This document shows positions 38,801 to 52,300 of a DNA stretch of 64,000 nucleotides, one piece after another. How positions within the stretch are numbered: the first letter of the stretch is position 1; each line of letters starts with the position of its first letter. Both the position numbers and the translations under genes were made by a program. Origin of the DNA: Xestospongia bergquistia (taxonomy: Eukaryota > Porifera > Demospongiae > Haplosclerida > Petrosiidae); assembly GCA_963965975.1 (NCBI GenBank), contig OZ014414.1, positions 1,116,001 through 1,180,000 of the forward strand, written 5' to 3'. The notes under the pieces are model-generated. The model saw only the letters and a program-made list of their open reading frames with translations. It was not told the DNA's origin and made no database searches.

Positions 38801-40140
38801 TGGCTGCCCAACATGTAGGCAAGGGTTACACAATGTGTTTGTGTGTGTCTGTCAGTGCATTTAGTTGTTATAACTGGACAATGATAGCACCTATAGTTGA
38901 CGAAGAGATAGGACAAGGCTAGCACTGAGAATCCATTCCAGTTAAATGAAGCTATATTAGCAACCCACCATGACATCATATTGAAATATGTAGCATGATT
39001 AAATTAGGTATAAATGGGATGTTACTAATTAACCACATTAACCATATAATAATCTTACCACTCACTGCATTGGTAAGGGTTAAAGTACTTGCTATATGTG
39101 TGTGTGTGTGTATCTAGTTCAAAATGCTATAGAAGTTAATGTTGTGTGGTTTAGCTAAAACTAATAATGGTTTTTTGTATATGCATATAGCAACCAGTTA
39201 GTCTAATGTATCCATGCTACCATCAAAGTAATCCATATGATTTTGTTTATGTTGTCAAATTTGAGCTGTTCCTTCATACTATATTTAGTCAAACACCATT
39301 AAATTAATTTCAGGATTTCTTTCGTCAAGATTAGGGCTGTTAATATATGCTCAATCTTCTAATATGTTTCTTTTGTGTTAGTTAGATTGTCTTAATCTAT
39401 TACAATTAAATGAAGCTATATTAGTAATACTCTACAACACATAGTAGTGTTAATGTGTATAAAGTACAGGATGATTACATTAGGAGACTAAGTAACTTCA
39501 TAATTTAACCACATATATCGACTAAGTCTTCTTTTGTGTCTATGTATGTTTCCTAGTAATAATTAACCTCACTGCTCACTACACAAGTGAGGCTTTGTGT
39601 GTATTTGTCAGTCTGATTCAAAACCACGGGCAATTTGGTAGATTTTTTTTTCTCTAAAACATTTTATTGACCTAACCTCAATATGCTATAGAATTTACAT
39701 GATGTGTGTAGCTTATTTGAAACTAACGATGGTTTTTGATATATGCATATAGCAAGCATATTATGCATATTGAATAGGTCACATGATTTTGTGTGTGTTT
39801 TCAAAAGATTTAAGACAAGCTATATGCCATCTGTTTTCGTACAGCATAACATCATTTTGTGTTGTGTCAAATCTTATATAATTAAACTTGGCTGCCCAGT
39901 GTGTGGGTAAGAGTTACAGTACTTGCTTTGTGTGTGCCTGTACCTGTTAGTACACTTTGAACAATAGTGTCTACAGCTATAAAACTTGCATTCCAAAACT
40001 CCAGCGTTATAAATTCATCAAATTAAAAGACTGTCAAAGAAAGAAAAAGCTTAAAATACATTTTTTAAAATACAGGCAAAACTGAAGAGCTATTTGCTAT
40101 AATATTAATGTCATGTGATAGTCTTCTTAAATATTTCATT
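35860..40140. repeat. Spacer copy c and its degenerate tandem extension
   Basis: No gene seen. 35.9-37.1 kb and 37.64-37.9 kb match the other spacers. They are split by an insertion at about 37.13-37.64 kb whose two ends share a direct repeat of about 75 bases (tattggttgtccagacaaac onward, at 37138 and 37557). Further right, two diverged units repeat with a period of about 0.6-0.7 kb (tgtgtcatcaagatcagggc near 37.99 and 38.69 kb; ctcactgcattggtaagggt near 38.43 and 39.06 kb). TG microsatellites are included. Confidence 0.7.
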
Positions 40141-40149
40141 CTGAAGATA

Positions 40150-42952
40150 TATTACTCACCTTGACAGCCATCTCTGCTAGCAGTTGTAGCAGTAATTATA
40201 CACCTTAACTAAAGATCAAAGTCTTTAAACCTGCCAAGTTGTATTTGAAAACATAACTTTCATGGCCACACCCATTATAGTTATGATCCTAAGATCATTT
40301 AATGTTGAATGTTCCAAAGTGATAATATGAAGTACAAAGAACATGTGAATGAATACTATATAAGAACAACCACTTAGAGAAACAACTTATATGATTACAT
40401 TGAAGACTTAATAAAAAGTACTGATTACATTCCTAGTTAATCACACAAAGTTTACTTGTGGCAGAATATGATATCATGACATACAATATTAACAATATTT
40501 ATAAAGTATTACATGATTAAGTTTGCAAAGAAAATGCAATTTTACTTTTTATTGGATAATTCAAGAAGGTGAAGATGTACACTAACTGTAATAGAACCAC
40601 CTGTATCTTTTATATGATGCATATTAATAGAAAATAATTTTATATAACAAATAGATCAACTCTTAAGTGTAAGATGTTAGCATTAATAGCTATTTGTGGA
40701 ATGCTCAGTTTGAAATTTATCATTATTATTAAACAAGATTATAATTGAAAAATATCTTATGACTGTTTTGGAAGATACTGGCTTCACAGTGAAACATTGA
40801 CTAAAGCCACAAAAATTGTATAATTTAGAGTAGTATCTGTGGAAGATTACAGCTATAGAAGGCTAGAAATGAAGGCAAAAAAAGCTAGCAAGTGCGAAAC
40901 TTCAAGTATTATCAGACACAGTCATCGTCATAGTGGTCACAGTTAGGGTTAATGAAATTCGTTGGTTCTATTTGTATCAGTTGTTAAAGGATGCAGATTA
41001 ATTTTTTTCATCAATCTTGACAGTGTATACAACTAATGATATATTGAATTACAAAAGTAGATATATGTAATTAAAAGATGGTCCAAAATATTAATACAAC
41101 CATCTGGCACTCCACTCATTCCTGGAGTAGAAACGTAGGTATAAATATATTAAATTTTAAATATTTCCTTCACTTGCAGTCCTAGTTATAAATGTTAGAG
41201 TGATACACATCACTAATTACAGGATTTGGCTCAAAGATTGCTTCCTACCCTTTTTGCTCTAAATTTATGAAAGTATTTAAAGTTCAGTGTAGAGATTGTA
41301 TGAAGTTAATCAAGTTAATTACTTATTATTATTATTATTATTATTATTATATTATTTATAAAACTAGTCAATGTTGTCAGTACTAATAAACCATATACCA
41401 GTCAATTATCAATTATGACATATTCATTTACCAATGTACAAGAGTTGTACATTGGTAACTATTCTCTTACACATAAGTGTAGTTTGGCCATACTTTCATT
41501 GGCCTCATGATGTAACACAAATTGTACTATGATAAAATAGCATGTTTGTGACTTATAAATTTGTAACACTCATTAGTTTGTTATTAATTAATTAATGCAA
41601 TTAACAATAATAATTTTTAATCAAGACATTTATATTATATTCAACTGATGAGCCACAATGCTAGAAATATAGGCAGAGAAGCAAGTTAGCCAGAACCTGC
41701 ACAATCAGTCATGCCCATTGTCATAGCACTTGCAGTTAGTGTTATTGGTTGCTATAAGCATCAGCAGTTAAAGAGTATAGTTTAATTTCATTCAATTATT
41801 ACATACAACAATGTAATATAACGAAGTGAGTAGACATACAAATGTAGTTAATGCATAGTCCGAAATAATTATAGAACTACCCCACACACTGTGTTTGCCA
41901 GGCAGAAAATATAGTAGCAGTCTGAACTCATTATAGCATATAAAATGACAGCAGAAGTTTAAAACCATATTATAGTTGCATTTCAAATGAAGCTCAAATT
42001 ACAATCGACTTTGAGTGATGAAATACTACTGTATATGTAGTAATGTGACAATATGTGATAACAGATCATGATAGGTTTCAATTATCAGTAGTATACCATC
42101 TTTTGTGAAGAGATTACAAACTGTAGTGTTTCATCACCTTACCCACTGTTATCATAACTAGAAAACAGCCCTTCCTTGATAAGACAAGGGCAGACTTGTT
42201 TTTAGTCATTGTAGTCAAAAACCACAACACTGATTATATTCCTGTAGTTAATCGCACCATGTTTACTTGTGGCAGAATATGATATCATGACGTACAATAT
42301 TAACAATATGTATAAATGTATTGCATGATTAAGATGTAAGTTTATACTTTATATTGGATAATTAAAGAAGGTGATTGTCAAAATAATGCAACACAATACA
42401 ATAGTATACATATATCTTGTACGGTACATACATACTACATGAGTACTTTACATATTGATAGGAAATAATTTTGTATGGCAAATAGACCACCTCTTATAAT
42501 ATAAAACCATGGAATTAATAACTAGTTTGTGCAATACTAATAAGCTTGAAATTTATCATTTTAGTATGAAATCATTGAGTGTCAATTGATTTCAATTTTA
42601 AGGTTTTATTCACTTATGATTGTTATAAATATTAGAGTGATACCCATCACTAATTATAGGATTTGGTTCAAAGATTGCTTTCTTCTCTTTTTACTGCAAA
42701 GCTATAAATTTATTTAAGGCTCACTAATAGAGTTTGTATAATATGTGAATATTTTCTTTATTAGATGTCATGTTAACGTTTATACGAAAGCCATAACTTG
42801 TGCTTTCATATAATTATATTTTAAGTTCACTTGATATTATAAACATACTACATTTTTAAAATATTAAGGCCTAGAGAGAAAAAAAAGGCTATAAAAAGTT
42901 AAGTCAACAAAAAATTCAAGCATATTCCTGGCCAAAGCTGTCACCTTATTAC
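40150..42952. other. Gene-free stretch between the two subfamilies
   Basis: I see only duplicated non-coding DNA. The block with tttacttgtggcagaatatg at about 40.45 kb recurs at 42.26 kb. The block near 41.36-41.70 kb recurs at 45.81-46.13 kb (gccatactttcattggcctc). On the - strand at about 40165 an ATGGCTGTCAAG followed by GTGAGT could be a tiny first exon, but nothing pairs with it. Confidence 0.55.
41933..42225. repeat. Left arm of an inverted duplication around copy 7
   Basis: This is a diverged reverse complement of about 43880-44178. For example, ctcattatagcatataaaat here matches attttatatgctataatgag there. The right arm includes the promoter of copy 7. Confidence 0.8.
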
Positions 42953-43109
42953 TTAAAGACCTATAAAAGAAATAAATATAAAAGATCAATTAATTAAATA
43001 TCCTTAGCTTACAGTTGTAGCAGAAAGCAAATATTTCATGTTGACCTGAAGAGAACAAAAAATAAAGTATTAAATGGTAGCGAAAACCTTATCTTATGTA
43101 TACCACTAA

Positions 43110-43154
<45 letters not shown>

Positions 43155-43827
43155 ATATATAAATGTATGTAATTGAATATTATATGCATTAATGTACACA
43201 TAACTAAGAACTATTCGTGACATACTAGTTGATCGACGAGTGCAACGGAAACAAAACCTGTTGAAAGTATTTTTATCACTGCCTAAGGGGATGAATAATG
43301 AACTAGTAAATACTTGAGTCTGTGAACATAATTTATAATACTTACATTGACGACACAGGGCATGCTGAGCTCTACCTGCATAAAATACAAAAGATGTAAA
43401 TAGCTTGAGAAATTAATCTAGTATCTTACCATCTTGGTCGACATTTCCAAAGAGGCAATACACACATGTCCTGTAGGCATAAACTGCAGAGGTATCATCT
43501 ATAAAGAGAAGAGTATATAAGATAGCTAATTGAACATTAATGATTGTTTGCTCTAATGTAATAATATATTGGATATATTGGTTTAGATAGAACCTCTACT
43601 CTTATGTAAAAATTACTTACGTGCATCATTTGATTCTTTGGTAGGGTTATCTTTCTTAGGATATTTGTTATTATTCAATAATGGATGAAACTCCTGATCA
43701 ACATTCTTTTCTTCAAAATCTGGCTCTATAAAGTAAATGAAAGCTATTCTTATAAAATGAACATACCAAAACTGGGTCTGCAATGAGCAATGCAGAACAA
43801 TGCCACAAAGACCAGAAGGATCTTCAT
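42953..43827 (-). CDS. Two-module CxxC secreted protein, subfamily 2, copy 7
   Basis: The exons are 43827-43767, 43725-43621, 43498-43430, 43375-43346, 43282-43226, 43045-43013, 42960-42953; 363 nt, 120 residues. The signal peptide is MKILLVFVALFCIAHC. The acidic/polar exon 2 is unlike that of subfamily 1 (VDQEFHPLLNNNKYPKK inside). Module 1 has CVYC and HALCRQC; module 2 has CFRC and FAFCYNC. The third cysteine of each module (C-x2-C-x-C in subfamily 1) is missing, leaving a plain CxxC pair. It shares its exon plan and intron phases with subfamily 1, so common ancestry is clear. Function unknown. Confidence 0.8.
43095..43170. repeat. TA microsatellite in an intron of copy 7
   Basis: An (AT)n run lies between exons 5 and 6. 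A related run sits at 46615-46650 in the broken copy M. Confidence 0.9.
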
Positions 43828-43879
43828 ATCAACTGCTTTCTTTGACAATGAAAGTATCAAATAAAAATTTTAAAAGATA

Positions 43880-44178
43880 TAGCTTTCTGTGACTGCAATG
43901 GCTAAAAACAAGCCTGCTTTGTCTTATAAAGGAAGGGCTATTTACTATATAGTATGATATCAATGGATCAGGTGATGAAACACTAATATCTTCATAGCAG
44001 ATGGTATACTGCTGATAATTGTAACCTATCATGATTTCTCTTCACATATTATCACATTACTACCTATAGAGTAGTAATTCATCATTCAAAGTTAATTGTA
44101 ATTTGAACTTTCTTTCAAATGTAACCATCATAATATGGTTTAAAGATTTTGCTGTCATTTTATATGCTATAATGAGTT
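43880..44178. repeat. Right arm of the inverted duplication, with promoter of copy 7
   Basis: It mirrors 41933-42225. It contains TATAAG at 43923-43928, about 95 bases upstream of the ATG of copy 7. In the left arm the corresponding TATA is altered. Confidence 0.75.
43923..43928 (-). promoter_or_regulatory. TATA box of copy 7
   Basis: TATAAG on the - strand, about 100 bases upstream of the start codon, at the same spacing as in subfamily 1. Confidence 0.5.
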
Positions 44179-44399
44179 TATCATTAATTTCTTTACTCTA
44201 TTATAAGCAATATTTGACCAAAGTTTAGAAAACTACACTTGTTACTCTGAAAAATTTGGCACAAGCATTGTTATAAGCTATATGACTGTTTTGCAGTAGA
44301 TGCTTACCAGAATATAGAGGTACTTGGATACTACATTTGATAATTATCCTGTACAAAGTAGCCATGTATCAAAGTACAATTGGGCTACTATAAGTAGAA

Positions 44400-44735
44400 A
44401 ATTGGACTACTAACTAAACAATGATCATTATATTTATTATATAATCTAACAAGATGTTGTTTGTTATTTATGTTATTATTGTACTGCTTTTGTACATTAT
44501 TGTACCATTGCTATGACTATTAAAAGCCACTTATTATCTAAAGAAGAAACCAGTTGTTCTCTTTTAGAGAAATGGCTCCTGTAGATACTGTTATATTTTG
44601 AGACAATTGGGCTACTAAGTAGACGATTGGATCACTGACTAAACAATGATCATTATATTTATTATATAATCTAACAAGATGTTGTTTGTTATTTATGTTA
44701 TTATTGTACTGCTTTTTGTACATTATTGTACCATT
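44400..44735. repeat. Direct repeat of about 240-250 base period
   Basis: The block from aacaatgatcattatattta to attgtaccattgctatga occurs at about 44418-44516 and again at about 44643-44742. Confidence 0.85.
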
Positions 44736-44850
44736 GCTATGACCAACTTGTTATCTAGTTTTTTATAAAAATAATGTGAAATACACTATAGCATCCAAAC
44801 AATTCAATTTACGTGCTTTTCCTGTTCAGTTGTTTGTTGTTGAATAAATA

Positions 44851-45091
44851 TTAATAGACTTTATTATCTTGCAAAAGTCTATTAAAGTCTTGATCAGGAG
44901 GTGTCATTTCTTCAAAGCTTGATTCTAAATAGAGCATTAATATTTTGCATTTAGATATGCAACTTTAACACACACACATACATGTATATGTATAATATAG
45001 TTATATATTATAAAATATATATTATCGTACCAAGACTTGGTCCACAATGAGCAAGGCAGAATAGTGCCACAAATACAAGAATGGACTCCAT
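44851..45091 (-). pseudogene. Truncated subfamily 2 gene L (signal plus short acidic tail)
   Basis: Signal exon 45091-45031 (61 bases, MESILVFVALFCLAHC) and the start of exon 2 from 44924. The frame reaches TAA at 44851-44853, giving a 44-residue product if spliced. In intact copies, the same place continues for another 20 residues. The downstream exons 3-7 are absent. A donor (GCAC|GTAAAT) remains past the stop. Most likely a broken gene. A tiny secreted acidic peptide cannot be ruled out. Confidence 0.7.
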
Positions 45092-46610
45092 GCTGACTCT
45101 AATCTTATTCTTAGTCACTGAAAAATAAATCTGAGAAGTTCTGATTAAACCAAACAATGTTCTGAACAAAACAGTTGTTCTCTTTTAAAAAATTGTGGCT
45201 CACACCTTCTTAGTTAGTTAAAATGTATTTAATGGATGCTGGGCCTATGTGTGTAGGCTGTTACTATGAAATTTATAACAGAACAGTCCTACATACCACA
45301 TATATGTCTTTCTGTGTACTTGTCTATTGTCTATTGAATTTAAAGTATACAATTTTATAGTATAATTAATAATCAAAACAATTCTGTTATGTTTTCATTC
45401 GTTCAGTTGAGTCCATCTCTTGCTCAAGGTTTCAATTATTTGGCAAATTAAAACTAAAAGGGTCTTCTTTTTACCAAAAGGCTAAAGTTTATTTACAAAT
45501 TATGAATTCCTCCCTAACTCATTACAATTATTTTATTTAAATTATAGGTTCATTGGACATAAACAATATGTCATAATTCTTTTTAATTAAGGACTTGTGT
45601 GAATCATTAACATGAATGTAGTCAATTGTTATTTAAAATATATAATCATCAGGTTAATCAATTATTAAAGTTTGAAAATAGAATTGTGTCACTTACATTG
45701 CAATAATAATCATTTACAGAATGTTGTAATTGAGTTAATTAATTGTTAAGTCACAATTGTTTTGTTATCATTTGTATTATTCATCATTATATTTAAAAAT
45801 TAATTTATAATACTAATCAATGTTGTCAATAATAATACCTTGCCAGTTGTCAATTATGACATATTCATATACTAATGTACAAAAAATTGTCAACTAATCT
45901 CTTACACAAAAGTGTGGTTTGGCCATACTTTCATTGGCCTCATGATGTAACACAAATTGTACTATGATAAAATAGCATGTTTTTGACTTATCAATTTGTA
46001 ATACTCATTAGTTTGTTTTTGAATAATCAATAACATTAACAATAATAATAATTTCTAATGAACATATTTATTATATATATTTAACTGATGAGCCACAATG
46101 CTAGAAATATAGGTAGAGAATAAAGTTAGCAAGATGCTTTGAGCATAATCAGTTATGCCCATCATTATAGCACTCATGCTTTAGCAGTTAAAAGATGTAG
46201 TTTAAATTCATTCTTTGCTTTCAATTATTGCATACAACAATGTAATATGATTGCTTCCTTCTCTTTTTACTATAAAGCTATAGATTTATTTAAAGCTCAG
46301 TATAGAGCTTGTATAATTTGTGAACATTCTCTTTATTAGAGATCATGTTAATGTTTGTATGTAAATCATAACTTATGCTTTCATACATATATTTATATTT
46401 TAAGTTAACGCTCACTTGATATTATTAACATACTACATTTTAAAAAATGTTAAGGCCTAGAGAGAAAAAAAAGTCAACAAGAAACTCAAGCATATTCCGA
46501 ATATGCATACATGAATATATAGAACAGAATTAAAGGACAAAAGAACAGAGCTCTCGCTGTGTTGCTGTTACTCGAGTTTCACGCGTTATGCGATCGTCAG
46601 ACAGTATACA

Positions 46611-46651
<41 letters not shown>

Positions 46652-46687
46652 GTATGTAATTGAATATCATAACTATTCATGACATAC
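45092..46687. other. Gene-free stretch right of L
   Basis: It contains 5' flank of L, duplicated DNA matching 41.3-42.0 kb and 42.7-42.9 kb, a GC-richer segment at 46535-46610, and a TA microsatellite at 46615-46650. No coding gene is supported. Confidence 0.55.
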
Positions 46688-47240
46688 TAGTTGATTGACG
46701 AGTACAACTAAAGCAAAACCTGTTGAAAGTATTTTTATCACTGCCTAAGAGGATGAATAGTGAACTAGTAAATACTTGAGTCTGCGAGCATAATTTGTAA
46801 TACTTATATTGGTGACATAGGGCAAGTTGAGCTGTACCTGCATAAAATACAAAGATTTAAATACTTTGATAAATTAATCTATTATCTTTACCAGTTTGGT
46901 TGACATTAGACAATGCACACATGTCCTATAGGCATAAACTGCAGAGATATCTATAAAATAAAATAATCTATATAAGAGTGTATAAAATAGCTAATGGAAC
47001 ATTAATGATTGTTTGTTCTAATGTCACAATATATTGGATATGTTGGGTTAGAACCTATGTTAAATTTCTTACATGCATCATTTGATTCTTTGTCCGGGGT
47101 ATCTTCCATAGGATATTCATTATTTTTTAAGAATGGATGAAACTCCTGATCAACAATCTTTTCATCAAAGTCCGGGTCTGGGTCTGATATGTTGGTTTAG
47201 AACCTCTACTATTATGTAAAAATTACTTAGGGTCTTCAAA
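46688..47240 (-). pseudogene. Broken subfamily 2 gene M (exons 2-5 only)
   Basis: Exons 2, 3, 4 and 5 can be recognised. Exon 4 has lost its donor (ATAAG in place of GTAAG). Exon 3 is seven bases shorter than in copy 7, which shifts frame. The exon 2 acceptor AG is AA. The signal exon and exons 6-7 are missing. Not functional. Confidence 0.8.
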
Positions 47241-48900
47241 GTCCAGGTTTATAAAGTGAATGAAAGCTACTCTTAAGTTTATGGTTAATTTCTTAATTTT
47301 AGCCATATGTGACCAAAACTTTGGAAAACCACATTTGTTGCTCTGAAAAATTGGAAACAAAAATAGTTATAGGTTAAATGTCTGTTTGCACTAGATTTTT
47401 ACCAAAGTTGGTATACAGGAGATACTTGGATACAACATTTAATAATTATCCTACACAAAGTAGCTATGTAGCGAAGATATATACTCAACCTTTCTTTCTA
47501 ATTTACAATGCAGTAAACTGGTTTGCATATATTAACATGTTAATTAGAATATTACATCATACATGTCATAATAAAATTTCTACATTTATGGAACATTAGT
47601 AAAAATGTATTTATAGTTAATGTCAATATTTCAGTTCAATGGCTTGATTGAAGTCTTAAAAGTGATAACTTTGTTACTATGTGTACTCGGTTGCTATGGA
47701 AGCAGCATAAATTATGTGTGTGTGTGGGTGTTAATGAGATATGTTTGTACATTATAACCTAATATGAGAGCAAGAACCTGTTGATGTTTCAGTCAACTAA
47801 GAATTGATCACGACATATGTTTTGATAAACAAGTACAACTGAAGCAAAACCTCTTGAAAGTATTTTTATCACTGCCTAAGAGGATGAATAGTGAACTAAT
47901 AAATACTTGAGTCTGCGAGCATAATTTGTAATACTTGTATTGATGACATAGGGCAAGTTGAGCTGTATACCTGCATAAAATACAAAAATTTAAGTACTTT
48001 GAGAAATTAATCTATTATCTTTACCAGTTTGGTTGACATTAGACAATGCACACATGTCCTATAGGCATAAACTACAGTGATATCTATAAAGAGAAGAGTG
48101 TATAAAATAGCTAATGGAACATTAATGATTGTTTGTTCTAATGTCACAATATATTGGATATGTTGGGTTAGAACCTATGTTAAATTTCTTACATGCATCA
48201 TTTGATTCTTTGTCAGGGGTATCTTCCTTAGGATATTCATTATTTTTTAAGAATGGATGAAACTCCTGATCAACATTCTCTTCATCAAAGTCCGGGTCTG
48301 GGTCTGATATGTTGGTTTAGAATCTCTACTATTATGTAAAAATTACTTAGGGTCTTCAAAGTCCAGGTCTATAAAGTGAATGAAAGCTATTCTTAAGTTT
48401 ATGATTAATTTCTTTATTTTAGCCATATGTGACCAAAACTTTGGAAAACGACACTTGTTGCTCTGAAAAATTGGAAACAAAAATAGTTATAGGTTAAATG
48501 TCTGTTTGCACTAGATTTTTACCAAAGTTGGTATACAGGAGATACTTGGATACAACATTTAATAATTATCCTACACAAAGTAGCTATGTAGCGAAGATAT
48601 ATACTCAACCTTTCTTTCTAATTTACAATGCAGTAAACTGGTTTGCATATATTAACATGTTAATTAGAATATTACATCATACATGTCATAATAAAATTTC
48701 TACATTTATAAAACATTAGTAAAAATGTATTTAAAGTTAATGTCAATATTTCAGTTCAATGGCTTGATTGAAGTCTTAAAAGTGTTAACTTTGTTACTAT
48801 GGGTGCGTAATTGCTATGGAAGCAGCAGCATAATTGTGTGTGTGTGTGGGTGTTAATGAGATAACATTATACATTATAACCTAATATGAGGCATGTTGAT
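46700..48900. repeat. 1.12 kb tandem duplication carrying broken genes M and N
   Basis: The unit at about 46.7-47.8 kb repeats at about 47.8-48.9 kb. The long identical stretch starting tgtctgtttgcactagattt is at 47378 and 48498, exactly 1120 bases apart, and again at 54354. Confidence 0.9.
47815..48366 (-). pseudogene. Broken subfamily 2 gene N
   Basis: A tandem copy of M. Exon 5 has lost its donor (CATATG context), the exon 4 donor reads ACAAG, exon 3 carries the same deletion, and the signal exon is absent. Exon 2 is still open with an AG acceptor at the nearby tatag. Confidence 0.8.
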
Positions 48901-48929
48901 GTTTCAGTCAACTAAGAATTGATCACAAC

Positions 48930-49205
48930 ATATGTTTTGATAAACAAGTAGAACTGAAGCAAAACCTGTTGAAAGTTTTTTTTTCATCAGCACTTAAGAG
49001 GATAAATAGTGAACTAGTAAATACTTGATTCTGTCAACAAAATTTATAATACTTACATTCCTGACAGAAGGCATGTAGAGCTATATCTGCATAGAATACA
49101 AGAGATGTCAATAGTTAGAGAAAAATGATCTAATATCTTACCATCTTCATTGACAATACATAAATGTCTTATAGGCGTGTATTGTGGAGGTATCTATAAA
49201 GATAA
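48930..49205 (-). pseudogene. Broken subfamily 2 gene O (exons 3-5)
   Basis: Recognisable blocks are exon 5 (cctgttgaaag on +), exon 4 (cttacattcctgacagaagg on +) and exon 3 (cttaccatcttcattgacaa on +). Exon 2 and the signal exon are missing. A sister fragment lies at 54.7-55.1 kb. Confidence 0.7.
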
Positions 49206-49329
49206 AAGTGTATAAGATAACTAATCCAAAACTAATGACTGTTTCACTAATGTCACAATATATTGGATATGTTGGTTTAGAGCCTCTAAGTTTGTGTGAC
49301 AATTGTTGCACTGAAAATTAGTTTAAATT

Positions 49330-52300
49330 ACTTGGCCATTATACAAAATAACCAACATAGTCAAATGTAAACATTTAATCCATATATTAACATGTTAATT
49401 AAGTCATGGCATCCTTATGGCTAGGCATCCTTAAGAAAAGGTTGTTTGCAACACCTGAACTGAAAATCTAATATATATATATTGAATTAGAAAGCCCACA
49501 TTTGACTATATTAGTGTCTAAAAATGACATACTGTAATATATAACATGATTAGATTAGCAAAGAAATGTAATTAGACCTTTTATAGGGCATAATTAAATA
49601 GGTGATGATTTTATACCTATTAAAAAACCTTTGTAATATATCTGCTAAGTTTTCTATTGTGTCTGTGTATGTGACTTATTAAAAAGTACTTATGTGTATT
49701 AAATATATATATCTATTTGTTATGTTTAAAGTATTAATATTATGTATAATATTAGTAGATAATTTGTGAATTACTATGCTTGAAAGTAAGTAAAAACATT
49801 GGATGTCAGATAGGCATCAGACTGACAAACTCATAGGACAAATAGTGGTATCTGTGGATGATGCTATAGAGATAATCCACCAACTAGGTCAGGAGAAAAG
49901 GTTGTCTTAAAGAGTGCAAATCAGTCCTAGTTCAACATCATGACCTTCATATCCATTAGGTGTTTAGCAGAATAAATCTTTAAAATTAATATATATATAT
50001 AGATACTGTTTCTTAAATCTTTAATCTTACAAGTCTTACTACTTTATTGCATAAGTAGTTAGAAATAACATCTCTTAACTACACGTGACACATGATGTAT
50101 TGTCAAGAGAGACACTCAAATTGTGCCACATTGCTACGTAAGCGCAGGAATAACCTATGTATTAGTACATGGTATTATATAACAAGTAATACAGGAGTAT
50201 TAACTAGTGAAGATCCAAGTACATTGTTATAGCTAACTTCTGGACAGTGTATATAATAGTAAAAGGAGGTATATAAAATGACATGATACAATTATAACTT
50301 GTACTTGTTTATTAGTTGCCCTTTGAGTCTGTCAAAATCATCTATCAAACTTACACTACATTACATTACATTATTACTTACATTACATTATTACTTACAT
50401 TATATATACATTACATTACTCTTCAATGCACATTTTAAACAATGTTTTACCACCTCATTATCTTTTTAGTACTTTTTATAGTTATAATTGCTGTTATATT
50501 ACACTAGCTATCATGAAAGAGTGTTTATAAGGCATAAAATCTGAATTAAAAATATAATATAAATACCTACAACTGACTATAATAGCAACAACACATACCA
50601 GTGGCTTATACTTGTATATAAACTCTCTATACAAATAAACATATATCATCTTTTAATATATTCATAACACACAATAATAACATACATATAAATGTATAGT
50701 ATGATTGGATTAGTGAAAGAAATGCAATTTTCCTTTTATGGGATAAATAGATTTTCAATATATGTGCCAATACGTCTAGACCTTGTATTGTGTCTAATAA
50801 TGAGAATTTTGTAATAGCAATGTCCTTTCCAGGTAATGGGAGAAGTTGCCACTTGTAAAGACAGAAATTATAATTTTGTAGATCTAAAGTTCAACATAGT
50901 GGTTGCATGACATTTAAATATGATCATTACTAGAAGTTATATCAATCTTTGTATATAGTACATAATTCATATTCATATATACAAAATAACCAGCATAGTC
51001 AAGTATAAACATTTAATCCATATATTAACATGTTAATTAAGTCGTGGCGTCCTTATGGCTAGGCATCCTTAAGAAAAGGTTGGTTGCAACACCTGAACTG
51101 AAAATCTAATATATTGAATTAGAAAGCCCACATTTGACTATATTAGTGTCTAAAAATGACATACTGTAATATATAACATGATTAGATTAGCAAAGAAATG
51201 TAATTAGACCTTTTATAGGGCATAATTAAATAGGTGATGATTTTATACCTATTAAAAAACCTTTGTAATATATCTGCTAAGTTTTCTATTGTGTCTGTGT
51301 ATGTGACTTATTAAAAAGTACTTATGTGTATTAAATCAATTTGTTATGTTTAAAGTATTAATATTATGTATAATATTAGTAGATAATTTGTAAATTACTA
51401 TGCTTGAAAGTAAGTAAAAATATTGGATGTCAGATGGGCATCAGACTGACAAACTCATATATATATATATATATATATTTATGAATGTACACCATATCAC
51501 ATAATGACTACAGTATATTAACTAGAACATTTCATCATATCCTGTCATAATAGAAAATTCTATATCTATAAAAAATTAGTAAAAATGTATTTACAATTAA
51601 TGTCCATATTCCACTAGTTCAATGGCTTGATTGAAGTCCTAAGAGTAAATTGATGTGATAACTTTGTTACTATGGGTGTGTAATTGGTATGGAAGCAGTA
51701 GCATAATTGTGTGTGGGTATGGGTGTTAATGATAACAGTATCATGTTTACACCATATAAGCTAATATGAAAGCAAAAATATGTTGATTTTTCAATCAAAA
51801 TCATTAATACTTGATGACAGTATATAGATATATATCCAGGACTATTTAGTGGGTAGCTACAGTTTAAATTTCATAGCAACACCTTGAATAGTTTATTAAT
51901 GTTAGATTTTGTTGCATTCCCTGTCCTTTTAATCATTTAATAATAGTCTACATTCAAAATAGTATATAGTACTTGGCAATAACTTTTGTTGCTATATTTC
52001 TTGTTTACAATTGAAGGTTAAAAAGTATTTACCTTGAGTCTACTGTTATTGGTGTATTAATAATCTTAATAACATCCTTTTAATGTTTAATTAATCATTT
52101 ATAGCAATGAATAGTTGTAACCATAGAAAGGAATTAATTTTTTTAACCACATTTTACTATTTTAATAAATTTAAACAAAGCTTTATTAATCAACTGTTAT
52201 TACTTCCAATAACCTGCCTAGATTACTTACAGGCTAGTTCTGCTTTATGACTATTCTATCATGTTGCTTCCATAATGATGATAGATTTTTCTCTTGTTCC

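Noticed and set aside
40150-40175. ATGGCTGTCAAG followed by GTGAGT on the - strand as a first exon
   Set aside because: Only four codons and no downstream exon can be paired. A similar block near 58670 has no ATG.
47378-48719. A + strand frame of 73 codons nearly identical at 47378, 48498 and 54354
   Set aside because: The whole DNA block is recently duplicated, so the frame is shared by descent. The peptide has no signal, domain or codon pattern of a gene, and it is antisense to the cluster.
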